Of a stretch of 64,000 nt of DNA, positions 48,469-57,680 are shown piece after piece; within the stretch, counting starts at the first letter, position 1; each line of letters starts with the position of its first letter. The stretch spans positions 1-64,000 of IMG/VR virus record IMGVR_UViG_3300042691_032331, one strand, 5' to 3'. This DNA comes from a virus. The notes beneath the pieces were generated by a model. It searched no databases. It saw nothing but the letters and a program-made list of their open reading frames with translations, and had not been told where the DNA came from. Made by a program: the position numbers and the translations under genes.

Positions 48469-49488
48469 TTAGCAATCGCCTCTAAAATGTTTAAACTTTA
48501 TCCTCACACTTCTTTTGAGTAGTTCAATGTTTGGATCGTTAGGTCTAAAAATAAATTGTGCAGCGCCCTCAAAAGTCTCATTACCACGTATTACAACAGG
48601 ACTGGTTATATCTACATTAGGTGAATATAGACCGTTTGGAAGAAAAGCATATCCACGATAATCTTTACCACATGCACTTGCTACTACATTATTTTTATTA
48701 TCATATAATTTAACAATTACTGACAATGGTCCTGATATAATTTCATGGATCATTTTCGCCCTAGTATGGTCATTAAAGTAGTAAGTATTTGTTTCACCAA
48801 ACAACCATGCTTTAGGATCTTTACTTTGTACTGCTACAACACGTTGTACCACATTTCTATTTTTGCCATCGCTTGTCACTTTTAAAACTTCATTAAGTGC
48901 AACCAAATATTTGTAATTATATTTCATTTCAAAATGAACTTGGAATACTGCACTGCGGTCATCCAGCAAACCCCAAACACTTTCTGTTTGATTTACTTCA
49001 AATCCATTTGTATTAAAATCATACATAATAGATTGTAATAGTTCATCACCAGTTTTTCTATCTTTATTATAGGTATCATATTGTGTAGCCATTCTATCAC
49101 CGTCTACACTTTCATCTTTGCCATATGATCCTAAAATTCTTTCTGCAATTTTACTACTTTTGACATTGGCTTGGATAGTTATTTCAATACCATCCTGTGT
49201 ATTTTTTTGACTAATAATTTTAAAAGAATCAATATATCCTGCACTATGTGTAAGAATTTTGTCTTTTACTAGTTTTTCATTTTTCGTTTCTCTAGTAGTC
49301 ATTACCACAGTGCCTACTACAAAGTCAACTGCATTTTGAAATGCATTATACTTTGCCTCTTCTAATGTGGTACCCAAACCATTTACAACTACGGTTTTTA
49401 CTTCGCCAGTAGAACCAGATGTTTTTTCAACCGCATTGGAAATACATGCTGCACATAGCAGCATGTATACTAGAATAAATTTTTTCAT
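48469..49488 (-). CDS. Secreted FlgT/LPP20-like envelope protein (339 aa)
   Basis: A signal peptide (MKKFILVYMLLCAACISNA) is followed by an N-terminal domain with VVVNGLGTTLEEAKYNAFQN and IEITIQANVKSS, the alpha/beta layout of FlgT-N/LPP20 domains. The C-terminal half is strand-rich with three Cys. It overlaps the lipoprotein gene and probably forms a periplasmic complex with it. Role unknown. Confidence 0.7.
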   Translation of the reverse strand: MKKFILVYMLLCAACISNAVEKTSGSTGEVKTVVVNGLGTTLEEAKYNAFQNAVDFVVGTVVMTTRETKNEKLVKDKILTHSAGYIDSFKIISQKNTQDGIEITIQANVKSSKIAERILGSYGKDESVDGDRMATQYDTYNKDRKTGDELLQSIMYDFNTNGFEVNQTESVWGLLDDRSAVFQVHFEMKYNYKYLVALNEVLKVTSDGKNRNVVQRVVAVQSKDPKAWLFGETNTYYFNDHTRAKMIHEIISGPLSVIVKLYDNKNNVVASACGKDYRGYAFLPNGLYSPNVDITSPVVIRGNETFEGAAQFIFRPNDPNIELLKRSVRIKFKHFRGDC

Positions 49489-50099
49489 TTGAATTTTTTA
49501 CCTAGGAAACTAGCACCCAAATCACTATCCTTGTCCCAACGAATAGTTACGCTTACTTCTTGGTCACCGACAACTTCTTCTTTGACCTTTTTAAAACCTT
49601 TTAAAATAGTCTCAGAATTTGTTCTGATTGTTTCAGTTAGTTTTTGTGAGGTTTCATTACTTGCATTACGAATTTTAATATTTTTGGCTTCTGTATCTGT
49701 CATTGAAACTTCTTCATCGGTAAGATTTCCTGCTTTAATCTTATCTTCAGCCTTTTCAATATTTTTAGTTATAACAGATTTAACAGATTCTTTAGTAACT
49801 CGTAAGTTTACAAAATCAGAAACGTTACCGTATGCATTCATTGTTGCACTTTTGAGTCCCTCTTTTCTATTTGATACTGTGCCACCAAATGTAGGTGCTG
49901 TACCAACGGCTTCGATAGCTACCACTTCACAGTCACTACCCAATCCAAACCATGAACATTTTGTTTCTACTTTGATTTGCTCACTTACAAATTTTGTTGC
50001 AAGTTTTTGCTCATGAATAAAAGGTCCACCTACAGATTTGGTAGAGGAACAAGCTGATAGTGCAAGTACCATTGACATTGCTAAAAGTTTAGTTTTCAT
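49485..50099 (-). CDS. LPP20-like lipoprotein (204 aa)
   Basis: A lipoprotein signal (LLAMSMVLALSAC/SS) is followed by a domain with KSATMNAYGNVSDFVN and a helical middle (SVITKNIEKAEDKIK), ending in EVSVTIRWD. This fits LPP20-type outer-membrane-linked proteins. It shares its domain type with the next gene, suggesting a pair that assembles in the envelope. Confidence 0.75.
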   Translation of the reverse strand: MKTKLLAMSMVLALSACSSTKSVGGPFIHEQKLATKFVSEQIKVETKCSWFGLGSDCEVVAIEAVGTAPTFGGTVSNRKEGLKSATMNAYGNVSDFVNLRVTKESVKSVITKNIEKAEDKIKAGNLTDEEVSMTDTEAKNIKIRNASNETSQKLTETIRTNSETILKGFKKVKEEVVGDQEVSVTIRWDKDSDLGASFLGKKFK

Positions 50100-50167
50100 A
50101 AAATCCTCATGGATTAGTTAAGAATAAACATTATATTACTTTTGGTAATTAAAAGCAATTATTTTGG

Positions 50168-51868
50168 TTAACCTTGTTTGTTAATATATTCTTCCAAAGC
50201 AGTTTGCTCTGCTTGAGTTAATAAGTCCAAATCGTATTCACCTGTTGCAATTTTGTCAACTAAAAATTGTAGATAGTTGTCAGTTAGATAACCGTCTGTA
50301 TTTGATCTGTTTATCTCAATCCAGCGTGAGCCGTTGTATTTAAAAACACGATTTGGGATAGCATCAACTCTGACAAATTTGTCTCCAGTTCTTGAATCGT
50401 TAGGAAATTCTGTACCAAAATTAGTCCTAGTAGCACGTTCTTCGTCCTCCTGTAAAAAGAGTTCAGGGTTAAAACTTCTCAACACATCTATATGCATTGA
50501 TTTACCTTGATACTCTACATAGTCACCATCTGATTTTTTATATGGTAATTCTTTTTTTAATTTTTTTTCTTCAGGGAATGTAGGGCCTGTTTGAATCCAT
50601 TCCCCTGTTGTAGGGTCTTTAACTCCTTCAAACGGTGGGCTATCATCATCCGCTTTGGGAGATTCTGGTACATCACTTTTGGGATCGTCTACCTCAGTTA
50701 ATTCTTCCTGCTCAACTACTTGATTAGTATCATCCTTCTCAATTGCACTTGTAATGCCTTTGAGAATACCACTTCCTTCTTCTTTATATAAGTTAACACT
50801 ATCTGCAACATCACATTGTTTGTTAGGACAGAATGGTCCAATACCTGTTGCATCGATTAACTTTGTACCACATTTAGGACAATCACCTAAGTTTTCTTCA
50901 ACTTTTTCTGTTACTGGTTCTTCAGTAACAATTTCTGATATAGCACTATTTGCCTGTTCCGCACGTTGCTTTTCTTCTTGTGCGTCAAGTGCTTGTGCAA
51001 CTAATATACCTTTTTCAAAAAATTCTTCAACTTCCTTATTATCATCCAAACTTGTACTTGGTACATGCATTACATCTTCATCGTTTTCAAGTAACTTTTT
51101 ACGAATACGATCTTCACGTACCCATTCCATTTGTTTATTACCAGCAAGTATTAAACACAATGCTAACGGATCGAATACCACAACAATAAGTATAATAACC
51201 CAACGTACAGCACGTTCAAGAACATTTTGGTCGGGATTGTCGCCGTATAATAAAGCAGCAATATATTTGATTGGTCCAACTTCAGCCTCCACCTTTCTAA
51301 ATTCTGCTGCAAGTGGAGCACGTTCCTCTTGTAACTTTTGAATTTCTTTTTGAGATTTATTAATTTGTGCCTGTAATTCTGCACGTTCTTTTGCTTGATT
51401 CTTACGAATACTTACAGCACGTTCAGCACCACGTTCTGTATCACTACGTCCGAGCATTTGATCAACTTGTGAATTCATTTGCTCAATTGCTTTTTTGGCT
51501 TGTGCAATATTTTCTTTTTCTGTATTAATCTTTTCATCAAAGATTGCAACCTTACTCATTGCATCGCCACTTACTAAACTTTGATCACTGTGTGCTTTTG
51601 ACAAGAAACCAAAGATGCCCATGCTAGTTAATAGCATAAGAAATACAATAGCAGGAACAAGATATGATTTATATATCCAATTAATCCTCTTCCAATTATT
51701 GTGTAACCAAACAGTAGCAACAACTTTACCTAACTCAAGTGTTGCTCCCATAATAATAACAGGAAGAACAGCCGCTGCAAAAATTGCTGTAAGACCTGCT
51801 ATTGAATAATAAGCGGCGACAGCACTAAGCATTAGTGCTGTACCTAAAATAATAAATGCGAATACCAT
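50168..51868 (-). CDS. Large membrane protein with coiled coil and zinc ribbon (566 aa)
   Basis: Four hydrophobic segments (about 1-22, 28-50, 70-90 and 218-243) flank a long coiled coil (about 110-195). A cytoplasmic tail contains a zinc ribbon (CPKCGTKL then FCPNKQC, about 333-352), acidic linkers and a C-terminal folded part. Related proteins occur in many marine T4-like phages without known role. A late element lies 7 nt from the start, no SD. Confidence 0.72.
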   Translation of the reverse strand: MVFAFIILGTALMLSAVAAYYSIAGLTAIFAAAVLPVIIMGATLELGKVVATVWLHNNWKRINWIYKSYLVPAIVFLMLLTSMGIFGFLSKAHSDQSLVSGDAMSKVAIFDEKINTEKENIAQAKKAIEQMNSQVDQMLGRSDTERGAERAVSIRKNQAKERAELQAQINKSQKEIQKLQEERAPLAAEFRKVEAEVGPIKYIAALLYGDNPDQNVLERAVRWVIILIVVVFDPLALCLILAGNKQMEWVREDRIRKKLLENDEDVMHVPSTSLDDNKEVEEFFEKGILVAQALDAQEEKQRAEQANSAISEIVTEEPVTEKVEENLGDCPKCGTKLIDATGIGPFCPNKQCDVADSVNLYKEEGSGILKGITSAIEKDDTNQVVEQEELTEVDDPKSDVPESPKADDDSPPFEGVKDPTTGEWIQTGPTFPEEKKLKKELPYKKSDGDYVEYQGKSMHIDVLRSFNPELFLQEDEERATRTNFGTEFPNDSRTGDKFVRVDAIPNRVFKYNGSRWIEINRSNTDGYLTDNYLQFLVDKIATGEYDLDLLTQAEQTALEEYINKQG

Positions 51869-51875
51869 AGTCTAA

Positions 51876-51882
51876 TATTTAT
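51876..51882 (-). promoter_or_regulatory. T4-type late promoter element, leaderless type
   Basis: Minus-strand ATAAATA, then TTAGACT, then ATG at 51868 (7-nt gap). The TAA inside it is the stop of the upstream 67-aa gene. It may drive the whole clpX-dnaK block. Confidence 0.55.
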
Positions 51883-52082
51883 GATTCGAACAAATGTCCA
51901 TATGTGTTATTAAATTCAGTTAACGTCATTGTTAACTTCCTTGGTATGGTTCTAAGACCATACGTATGATAAGTAACGAAAGGTTGATTTAACCCATCTA
52001 TTTCCTTCATTTTGATTTGCATGACTTCTAATGTCATTCCATCTTCAAAGACATGCTTTCTGCCAACTAAACTTGTATCCAT
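51879..52082 (-). CDS. Hypothetical protein (67 aa)
   Basis: Strand-rich (VFEDGMTLEVMQIKMKEI; FVTYHTYGLRTIPRKLTMTL). Start overlaps the upstream stop. Function unknown. Confidence 0.65.
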   Translation of the reverse strand: MDTSLVGRKHVFEDGMTLEVMQIKMKEIDGLNQPFVTYHTYGLRTIPRKLTMTLTEFNNTYGHLFES

Positions 52083-53344
52083 TATTTTATATCGTAAACT
52101 TTATAATCGCTATACTTGCCCCAGTAATCGCCGCCGCCGTTTTCTATTTCATCGTCACCGTAGTATACTTTGCAAATATAATCATTACCTTCGTAATCTA
52201 TGCCTTCAAAGCGTAGTTTCTTAGGATCGAATTCACCTTCAAATTCGCCATCAAACCAACCACCTTTACCATATTGATTCCAAACTACAACAGGTCCTTT
52301 ATCTTTTAAATCAAAATTGATATAGAATTCTTCTCCTGTATCTATTGCTTCATAGTAACTATCTTCATCACCATGTACAATATTTAGGTAATCATACAGT
52401 CCACCTTCATAGATTGTTTGATCATCTTTACTAATGATGATCCATGCATCAGATTCTACACCCCATATGAATTTAATGTCATCATACTCATTATAATATT
52501 CGTATAGTTTGCATTCTTCTGGAGTGCCATTTTCTTCATAGTCGAAACTATCGTTTAATGCTTCTCCTAATTCTTCTTCACGGTCTACCCAATAATCAAA
52601 TTGTTCTTTAGTAATTGAGCCAACACCAGCGTCAAGTGTTCTGCCTCTAATTTCAATTTTGTATTTACCAGTTGGATACATTTTCTCTAATGTATATGTT
52701 TTAGTTTCTTCCACAATAGGTTGGCTTTCAATTAATTCTTCGTATTCATCACGTAATTTTTTTAATGCGATATTAAGGTCTTCGTCGTTTGCATCAGGTA
52801 AATTTTCTTCTTCTACCTCTGCTACTTGACTTACACCATATTTTTCATTATATCGTGCAGTTGCTTCTTGTCTTTTTCTTTCATCCTCTATACCTGCTTC
52901 GGTTAATTCAATATCACTTTCACAGTATGGACATATCTTTTTAGGTTCTTTGTCGGCTTGTTCATTATCTTCAGGCCAATGCCATTCAGCATCATAACTT
53001 TGACCAGTCCATTTACATTTTGTGCATTTATGTGTAGGTGGTGGAGGAGGAGGTTCATTATGCCAACTATTCTCATCACCTAATTCATAGGTAATATCAT
53101 ATCCACCCTTACGTGATGTCCAACAGTCACTATATTGATGTTCCCAGTCAAGGTCAACATCATTATCCCATGCGTCATTGATAACATCTTCGACTTCAAC
53201 TTCACCATCTTCAATTTGCTTTAGTAAGTTGGTGATTTCATCTTCACTATAATCTGGATAGATTTCACTTAACAAACTTTCATCAAGTTCAATTGCGAAT
53301 TGTTCATCTACTTGATGCCATTCATGTTTAACGATTGTGACCAT
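52082..53344 (-). CDS. Acidic protein with zinc ribbon (420 aa)
   Basis: Very acidic overall, with many Asp, Glu, Tyr and Trp. A zinc ribbon CTKCKWTG then CPYCES lies at about 107-145, after a Pro run. The C-terminal half has repeated YEYYNEYDDIKFIWG- and EEFYINFDLKDKG-type segments. No signal peptide. It could be a DNA mimic or scaffold; not assigned. SD CGGAGA. Confidence 0.68.
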   Translation of the reverse strand: MVTIVKHEWHQVDEQFAIELDESLLSEIYPDYSEDEITNLLKQIEDGEVEVEDVINDAWDNDVDLDWEHQYSDCWTSRKGGYDITYELGDENSWHNEPPPPPPTHKCTKCKWTGQSYDAEWHWPEDNEQADKEPKKICPYCESDIELTEAGIEDERKRQEATARYNEKYGVSQVAEVEEENLPDANDEDLNIALKKLRDEYEELIESQPIVEETKTYTLEKMYPTGKYKIEIRGRTLDAGVGSITKEQFDYWVDREEELGEALNDSFDYEENGTPEECKLYEYYNEYDDIKFIWGVESDAWIIISKDDQTIYEGGLYDYLNIVHGDEDSYYEAIDTGEEFYINFDLKDKGPVVVWNQYGKGGWFDGEFEGEFDPKKLRFEGIDYEGNDYICKVYYGDDEIENGGGDYWGKYSDYKVYDIK

Positions 53345-53414
53345 GTAATCTCCGTGTTCAAATAATCATATAGTATATGATTTTTAATTTTATTAATAGT
53401 AAATAGGTAAAAGA

Positions 53415-53714
53415 TTATCTTTTTAGTATGTCCCAAGCTAATCCATGCCATCGTTCAAAGTCAATTATTTTTCCTAATCCTGTATATTTGTCTTTTATTT
53501 CCCACCATTCACCTTGACTATCTTTATAGACTACACGGTATGAATACCCATATGCTGACAATATTACAGCACGAACATTCTCTGCATCATTGGTAACCGA
53601 TATTAAACCATCTTCATCTTCTATGTAAACAATTAGGTTATGTCGGTCTAACCCCACAATGTTCCAAGAACTTTTTGTTATAAACATACCGTTAATCGAT
53701 CTACTTGTCGTCAC
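53415..53714 (-). CDS. Hypothetical protein (99 aa)
   Basis: Strand-rich N-terminus (MFITKSSWNIVGLDRHNLIVYI), then RAVILSAYGYSYRVVYKDS and a Trp-rich C-terminal helix (FERWHGLAWDILKR). Overlaps the ligase gene by 14 nt. Function unknown. Confidence 0.66.
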   Translation of the reverse strand: MTTSRSINGMFITKSSWNIVGLDRHNLIVYIEDEDGLISVTNDAENVRAVILSAYGYSYRVVYKDSQGEWWEIKDKYTGLGKIIDFERWHGLAWDILKR

Positions 53715-55047
53715 GGAATCTCACGAACCTTGGGAAACGCAATGAATAACTACCATCTTGATTTTGTGAAACTGCATCACATAATACTTCTGCTGTCCTA
53801 CCAACGATTAGATTTGAATTGTTCCAATAGTCGGTTCTATCTTCATCACTAAAGCCACTACCAACATTAACAGAAATAAATTTACCATCATCGGTGCCCT
53901 CACATACTAACGCACCTAGTCTACCCTCATTGCGACCTGTACCTTCTTCAAGACTAACTACAGTAAGGTCAACAGTAATAGTAGGCTTCCACTTCATCCA
54001 AAATGTATTACGTTTACATTCGTATGGAGCACCAAGTTCTTTAATCATAATGCCTTCAAAGCCTTGATTAACCATATCTTTAGCATAACGATTTAGTTGA
54101 TCACGACCTTCAGCAATATCAAGATTAACTTCAATATGTGGCAACAATTCTACATTGGGCATTTTATCAATTGTTGGTCGCATATCTAGTAATATGTCTA
54201 TGCGTTTGTGTAGTTGTGCATTCCAATAACCTCTACGAAAATCTTCTAGAGGCAAAATATCAAATACATTGAATACACTATCTTCGGCTTGTACATTTTC
54301 TTTGCGACGAGCCTGACGCATTAATTCTTGAAAACTATTGCCAATGACTTCACCGTCTAGTACGAAACCATTTATGAAACCACCGCCCCAAGTATTACGA
54401 ATACTTCTTACAAGTGAGGTAAAATTTTGTTTTATTTGTTCTTCAATGTGAGTGAAGTTTTCAAATTGTTTACCATTACGACTGAAACTAATGACAGTTA
54501 CATTACCATCATCACTGGGTATGACCATCATTAAAACACGAACACCATCTAGTTTGGGTTCAAGGCGCTTAGTACCTACCATTTCAGGACGGTTCTCACT
54601 GTTAGTTGCTAGTTGACAACCGAATGTAGGTATTTCGTAATCAGTGCCTTTGCAAATTTTATTAATTGTTTTATCACTGATACCAGCACGAAGGTCTCTA
54701 CGCAATACAGGAGCAAGGAATGTATTCCATTCATCACTATTAAAACGCTTACTTAATGTCTCAATAGCATCACGTGCTGCATGTCCTGTCAATCTACGCT
54801 GACATAGTTGAATCATAAGTTCATTAAAATCTTCCCAAGGATTCTCTGCATCTGTAATACCTTGAGTAGTTGGTATTTGCTTAACACCAAATGTCACATA
54901 AGGATTATAACAAGCTTTTACAAAGCCTAAAAATATTTGACTGTTTATACTTCCAAGTGTAGCTGCCTCAAGTGCCTGAAGAATAACATCTTCTTTGTGA
55001 AGGCGACTGTCACTTTCGTTTAGTTTATTAATCCAACTCGCACTCAT
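53701..55047 (-). CDS. ATP-dependent DNA ligase
   Basis: The 448-residue ligase has the adenylation motif EPKLDGVR with Lys165, motif III FVLDGEVIG, motif IV EGIMIKEL and motif V FWMKWKPT, and a C-terminal OB part. The N-terminal 150 residues form the DNA-binding domain of T4/eukaryote-like ligases. It seals nicks in replication and repair. It overlaps the next upstream gene (ATGA). Confidence 0.93.
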   Translation of the reverse strand: MSASWINKLNESDSRLHKEDVILQALEAATLGSINSQIFLGFVKACYNPYVTFGVKQIPTTQGITDAENPWEDFNELMIQLCQRRLTGHAARDAIETLSKRFNSDEWNTFLAPVLRRDLRAGISDKTINKICKGTDYEIPTFGCQLATNSENRPEMVGTKRLEPKLDGVRVLMMVIPSDDGNVTVISFSRNGKQFENFTHIEEQIKQNFTSLVRSIRNTWGGGFINGFVLDGEVIGNSFQELMRQARRKENVQAEDSVFNVFDILPLEDFRRGYWNAQLHKRIDILLDMRPTIDKMPNVELLPHIEVNLDIAEGRDQLNRYAKDMVNQGFEGIMIKELGAPYECKRNTFWMKWKPTITVDLTVVSLEEGTGRNEGRLGALVCEGTDDGKFISVNVGSGFSDEDRTDYWNNSNLIVGRTAEVLCDAVSQNQDGSYSLRFPRFVRFRDDK

Positions 55048-55355
55048 TGTACAGTTTCACTTTCTTTAAGAGTTTCAAATATGGTTAGTTTAGAAATTTC
55101 TTCCATTGAATCATCAAGTTTGCTGATAGCTTGTTCTAAATCTTTTTTAGCCTTGTCCAATACTTCTCTACGCATGTTGCGAACATATTGGCTAGTGGTG
55201 ACCATTTTTTGAATGTTTAGTTCACTATTGACCTCAGCCATTTTCATATCAAAGCCGTGTTCATAGCGTGACCTAAAACCATTCAATAGTGCGATCTCCT
55301 CTAATGTAGTTTCTACTAGAACACGCTCTTTGTCAATTTTAGCAATAACTTTCAT
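55044..55355 (-). CDS. Helical hypothetical protein (103 aa)
   Basis: The ATG at 55355 is preferred. After a strand (KVIAKIDKERVLVETTLEE) the rest is coiled-coil-like (VRNMRREVLDKAKKDLEQAI; MEEISKLTIFETLKE). May be a ligase cofactor by position; inference. Confidence 0.65.
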   Translation of the reverse strand: MKVIAKIDKERVLVETTLEEIALLNGFRSRYEHGFDMKMAEVNSELNIQKMVTTSQYVRNMRREVLDKAKKDLEQAISKLDDSMEEISKLTIFETLKESETVQ

Positions 55356-55357
55356 AA

Positions 55358-55777
55358 TTACCAACTTGAATTATAAAATACTTTTTGTCCTAAAAAAACC
55401 CTAGATTTTGCTTCATATACAAATGCAAGGTCTTGACGGTAATAATAATCACATGAATCGCTACCAAAAAAGAATCCTTCAGTTGCAGGCAGATTTTTAT
55501 TTTTTATGTCATTTTCTAATCTAACAAGATCATCGAATGTTAATTCAAGTTCGATGCCATTAAATGCACCTTCGTTGACATGACCTTCTACACCAGGACA
55601 ACCTTTTTCATGCCAAAGATTTTCCATCCAACCTTGTAGATTGGGATGCTTACGCCAGTATGCTAGTTCGGTAGTAGAATCATATGCTTCTTTATTACCA
55701 TGCTCATACTTTTCTTCGAGATATTCATCCCTAGCGCCAGACTTACTTGCTGCGTATGCGTATTGATCAAGTCCCAT
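55358..55777 (-). CDS. Conserved T4-like phage protein (139 aa)
   Basis: The N-terminus MGLDQYAYAA, then ELAYWRKHPNLQGWMENLW and a strand-rich C-terminus with FYNSSW are characteristic of a family frequent in cyanophage-like myoviruses, sometimes labelled phosphoglycerate kinase-like without evidence. Two or three Cys (GCPGVEG; SCDYYY) are present. Function unknown. Confidence 0.72.
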   Translation of the reverse strand: MGLDQYAYAASKSGARDEYLEEKYEHGNKEAYDSTTELAYWRKHPNLQGWMENLWHEKGCPGVEGHVNEGAFNGIELELTFDDLVRLENDIKNKNLPATEGFFFGSDSCDYYYRQDLAFVYEAKSRVFLGQKVFYNSSW

Positions 55778-55905
55778 TATTTCGCCACCTTTTCTGCTTG
55801 AGTTTTAGTAACATCCACTGCTTTGTCAAGAACCTTTGCTACACCTGCAAAGCCAATTGTAGAAACTATAATACCAAAAATTGTACCTACTATAAAATTT
55901 TGCAT
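55777..55905 (-). CDS. Small membrane protein (42 aa)
   Basis: One transmembrane helix (FIVGTIFGIIVSTIGFAGVA) followed by a charged helix (KVLDKAVDVTKTQAEKVAK). The stop overlaps the next start (TAATG). No homologue recognised. Confidence 0.58.
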   Translation of the reverse strand: MQNFIVGTIFGIIVSTIGFAGVAKVLDKAVDVTKTQAEKVAK

Positions 55906-55913
55906 TTTATCAC

Positions 55914-56540
55914 CTATACAAATTTAACACGATTTAATTGGGTACTGTCTACTGTATGTTTTTTGACTGTACCTTTTACAGTTACCTTACTACCAATTTC
56001 AATACTAGCTGCATATGAAAAGAAAACTACCTGATCCTCGGGGGTAATAGCAGTAATAAAATACACTCCATAATTTTGTGAATATATGCATTTTAAAACT
56101 TCAACGGATACTGTAACACGATCTTTTATTGCACCAATATTACCACCTCGGGCAAAATTTATTTTTGTATCTGCATCTTTTCTTTGCATGGCTCGTTCAT
56201 AAACAGAGGGTAATGATGCAATAATTGAAATATCGTAATTACATGTGGCTGTTTCTTTGTTGCTAATTTCTGTAGCAACTCGTTCGAACGGAGAAATTTC
56301 AACGCCTTTTACAATTTTGAAAGTAAGGTGTTGCTGAAAGTATTGTCGAATTTTACGACCTGCTTCCATTTCTGAATCAGTGAAAGGAATAACGTCAGTC
56401 AACATTGACATTACTAATGTACGGTTAGCAGATACACCTGGAGGTTCTTGTGTAATTTTTATGTATCTTTTGTTAATATTCTGTGCGATAACGGCAGCAG
56501 CAAAAGCGTTGTCAATATTGAAATTAAATTTATCTTTCAT
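55914..56540 (-). CDS. OB-fold-like protein (208 aa)
   Basis: The ATG at 56540 follows GAGGATAAT. The C-terminal part (about 140-205: RVTVSVEVLKCIYSQNYGVY; KVTVKGTVKKHTV) looks like an OB fold, so nucleic-acid binding is likely. The N-terminal 130 residues are alpha/beta. It has its own early promoter, so could be an early ssDNA- or RNA-binding protein. Confidence 0.65.
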   Translation of the reverse strand: MKDKFNFNIDNAFAAAVIAQNINKRYIKITQEPPGVSANRTLVMSMLTDVIPFTDSEMEAGRKIRQYFQQHLTFKIVKGVEISPFERVATEISNKETATCNYDISIIASLPSVYERAMQRKDADTKINFARGGNIGAIKDRVTVSVEVLKCIYSQNYGVYFITAITPEDQVVFFSYAASIEIGSKVTVKGTVKKHTVDSTQLNRVKFV

Positions 56541-56567
56541 ATTATCCTCACTGTTCACTATACCGAT

Positions 56568-56596
56568 ATTATAGCAAAGTTTGGATTATTTGTCAA
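56568..56596 (-). promoter_or_regulatory. Early-type promoter with downstream element
   Basis: Minus-strand TTGACAAATAATCC core, 17 bp, TATAAT, then TCGGTATAGTGAACAG and SD. The downstream block diverges after GTGAA. Confidence 0.8.
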
Positions 56597-56610
56597 ATGT
56601 TTACATTTTG

Positions 56611-56802
56611 CTAACTAATTTCAAAATGGTCTTTGATTTTGGCTATGCAGTCATCTGCACCTGCAATATCAACTTCATCACATAACCTAATGCATTCTTT
56701 TATGATTATATCTGCTAGAAATTCCATACGATGCTGACAATCATTAGTAATGTGTTTATGAAGACCATGCTTAATCATTAATGTTTTAACTTGTTCATTC
56801 AT
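56611..56802 (-). CDS. FAELIV-family small protein (63 aa)
   Basis: It has QVKTLMIKHGLHKH, LADIIIKECIRLCDEVD and IAKIKDHFEI, a divergent version of the family core. It overlaps the next member by one base (TAATG). Function unknown. Confidence 0.62.
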   Translation of the reverse strand: MNEQVKTLMIKHGLHKHITNDCQHRMEFLADIIIKECIRLCDEVDIAGADDCIAKIKDHFEIS

Positions 56803-57074
56803 TATATTTTTACACCAAATTTATTTTTTATAGCCATAGATAATATCATAGCAGTTTGACTAGTACCATCAGGCATTGCATAATCATCACATATTCCTGC
56901 ACACTCTAACACAATCAACTCAGCGAACCGTTGATTGAAAATATCATAGAAAATTACCTTATCTGCCTTTTCAGTTTCCAAACGCTTATAGTAAATTACA
57001 TTTGATTCTTCATGCGCTTGATTTGCTAATTTAGCAATTAGAGTTGTATGATTTATATGATATCTGCCAGTCAT
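56802..57074 (-). CDS. FAELIV-family protein, twin of 7317 (90 aa)
   Basis: The ATG at 57074 overlaps the membrane gene stop. FAELIVLECAGICDDYAMP and TSQTAMILSMAIKNKFGV match the plus-strand protein at 7317 almost residue for residue. Function unknown. Confidence 0.72.
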   Translation of the reverse strand: MTGRYHINHTTLIAKLANQAHEESNVIYYKRLETEKADKVIFYDIFNQRFAELIVLECAGICDDYAMPDGTSQTAMILSMAIKNKFGVKI

Positions 57075-57190
57075 TGGTCGATTCCAGGCATCATACATTC
57101 TTCAACATATGCTTTAGCGACTTGGAATGCTACAACCAAGGCTGCTAAAGGCATAAGCGTCCACGCAATAATCGATACAATTAGTTTCAT
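57071..57190 (-). CDS. Small membrane protein, twin of 7636 (39 aa)
   Basis: LIVSIIAWTLMPLAALVVAF and QVAKAYVEE match the 33-residue membrane protein at 7636. It overlaps both neighbours. It completes the duplicated cassette. Confidence 0.65.
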   Translation of the reverse strand: MKLIVSIIAWTLMPLAALVVAFQVAKAYVEECMMPGIDQ

Positions 57191-57465
57191 TCTTCAACTC
57201 CGAAATGTTTTAGAATCTGCTCTGCAATAATCAATTCATCACCGCAGAAATCAAACTTATCCTCAACAAACTGAGAACATTCCCGGATGATCAACTCAGC
57301 GAACTTTTCACAAAATCCATCTGATATAATTTCAATACCAGCATCCTTTGCATCTTTTCCAAGTTTGTCCATAAGATATAACGGAGTAGTGTGCGTGGCT
57401 GGCGGTAGAGTTTTTTGATAAACTACAGCAGCCTCTTTAGCAAGTTCTTTAATTCGTTCGTTCAT
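57187..57465 (-). CDS. FAELIV-family small protein (92 aa)
   Basis: It has ERIKELAKEAAVVYQKT, then FAELIIRECSQFVEDKFDF and AEQILKHFGV. ATGA overlaps at both ends. It carries a longer middle insert than the others. Function unknown. Confidence 0.68.
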   Translation of the reverse strand: MNERIKELAKEAAVVYQKTLPPATHTTPLYLMDKLGKDAKDAGIEIISDGFCEKFAELIIRECSQFVEDKFDFCGDELIIAEQILKHFGVEE

Positions 57466-57680
57466 TCTTCAACTCCGAAATCTTTCTTTATAGCATCTCG
57501 TACTTGCTGTGCTGTTCCATCAATCGTAGCATAAGCATCACACCATTCCATGCATTCCTTAACAATCAACTCGGCGAACTTTTCCAACTCATCATAGCCC
57601 ATTGTGACACCGGGTTTACTGCCCATCTTAAAACATTCTACTCGGGCCTGTTCGGCAAGTTTTTGAAATCGTTCGTTCAT
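57462..57680 (-). CDS. FAELIV-family small protein (72 aa)
   Basis: ERFQKLAEQARVECFKM, FAELIVKECMEWCDAYA and VRDAIKKDFGV. N-terminal MNERxxxLAxxA is shared with the 57187 protein, pointing to tandem duplication. Confidence 0.68.
   Translation of the reverse strand: MNERFQKLAEQARVECFKMGSKPGVTMGYDELEKFAELIVKECMEWCDAYATIDGTAQQVRDAIKKDFGVEE

Noticed and set aside
50754-51341. 195-codon open frame antisense to the 566-aa membrane protein, and similar ones at 49489 and 45688
   Set aside because: Mirror frames with no start signals; the sense proteins have signal peptides, transmembrane segments or family motifs.
55747-56034. 95-codon plus-strand frame over 55777-55914
   Set aside because: It is opposite two overlapping minus-strand genes with TAATG coupling and has no start signals.
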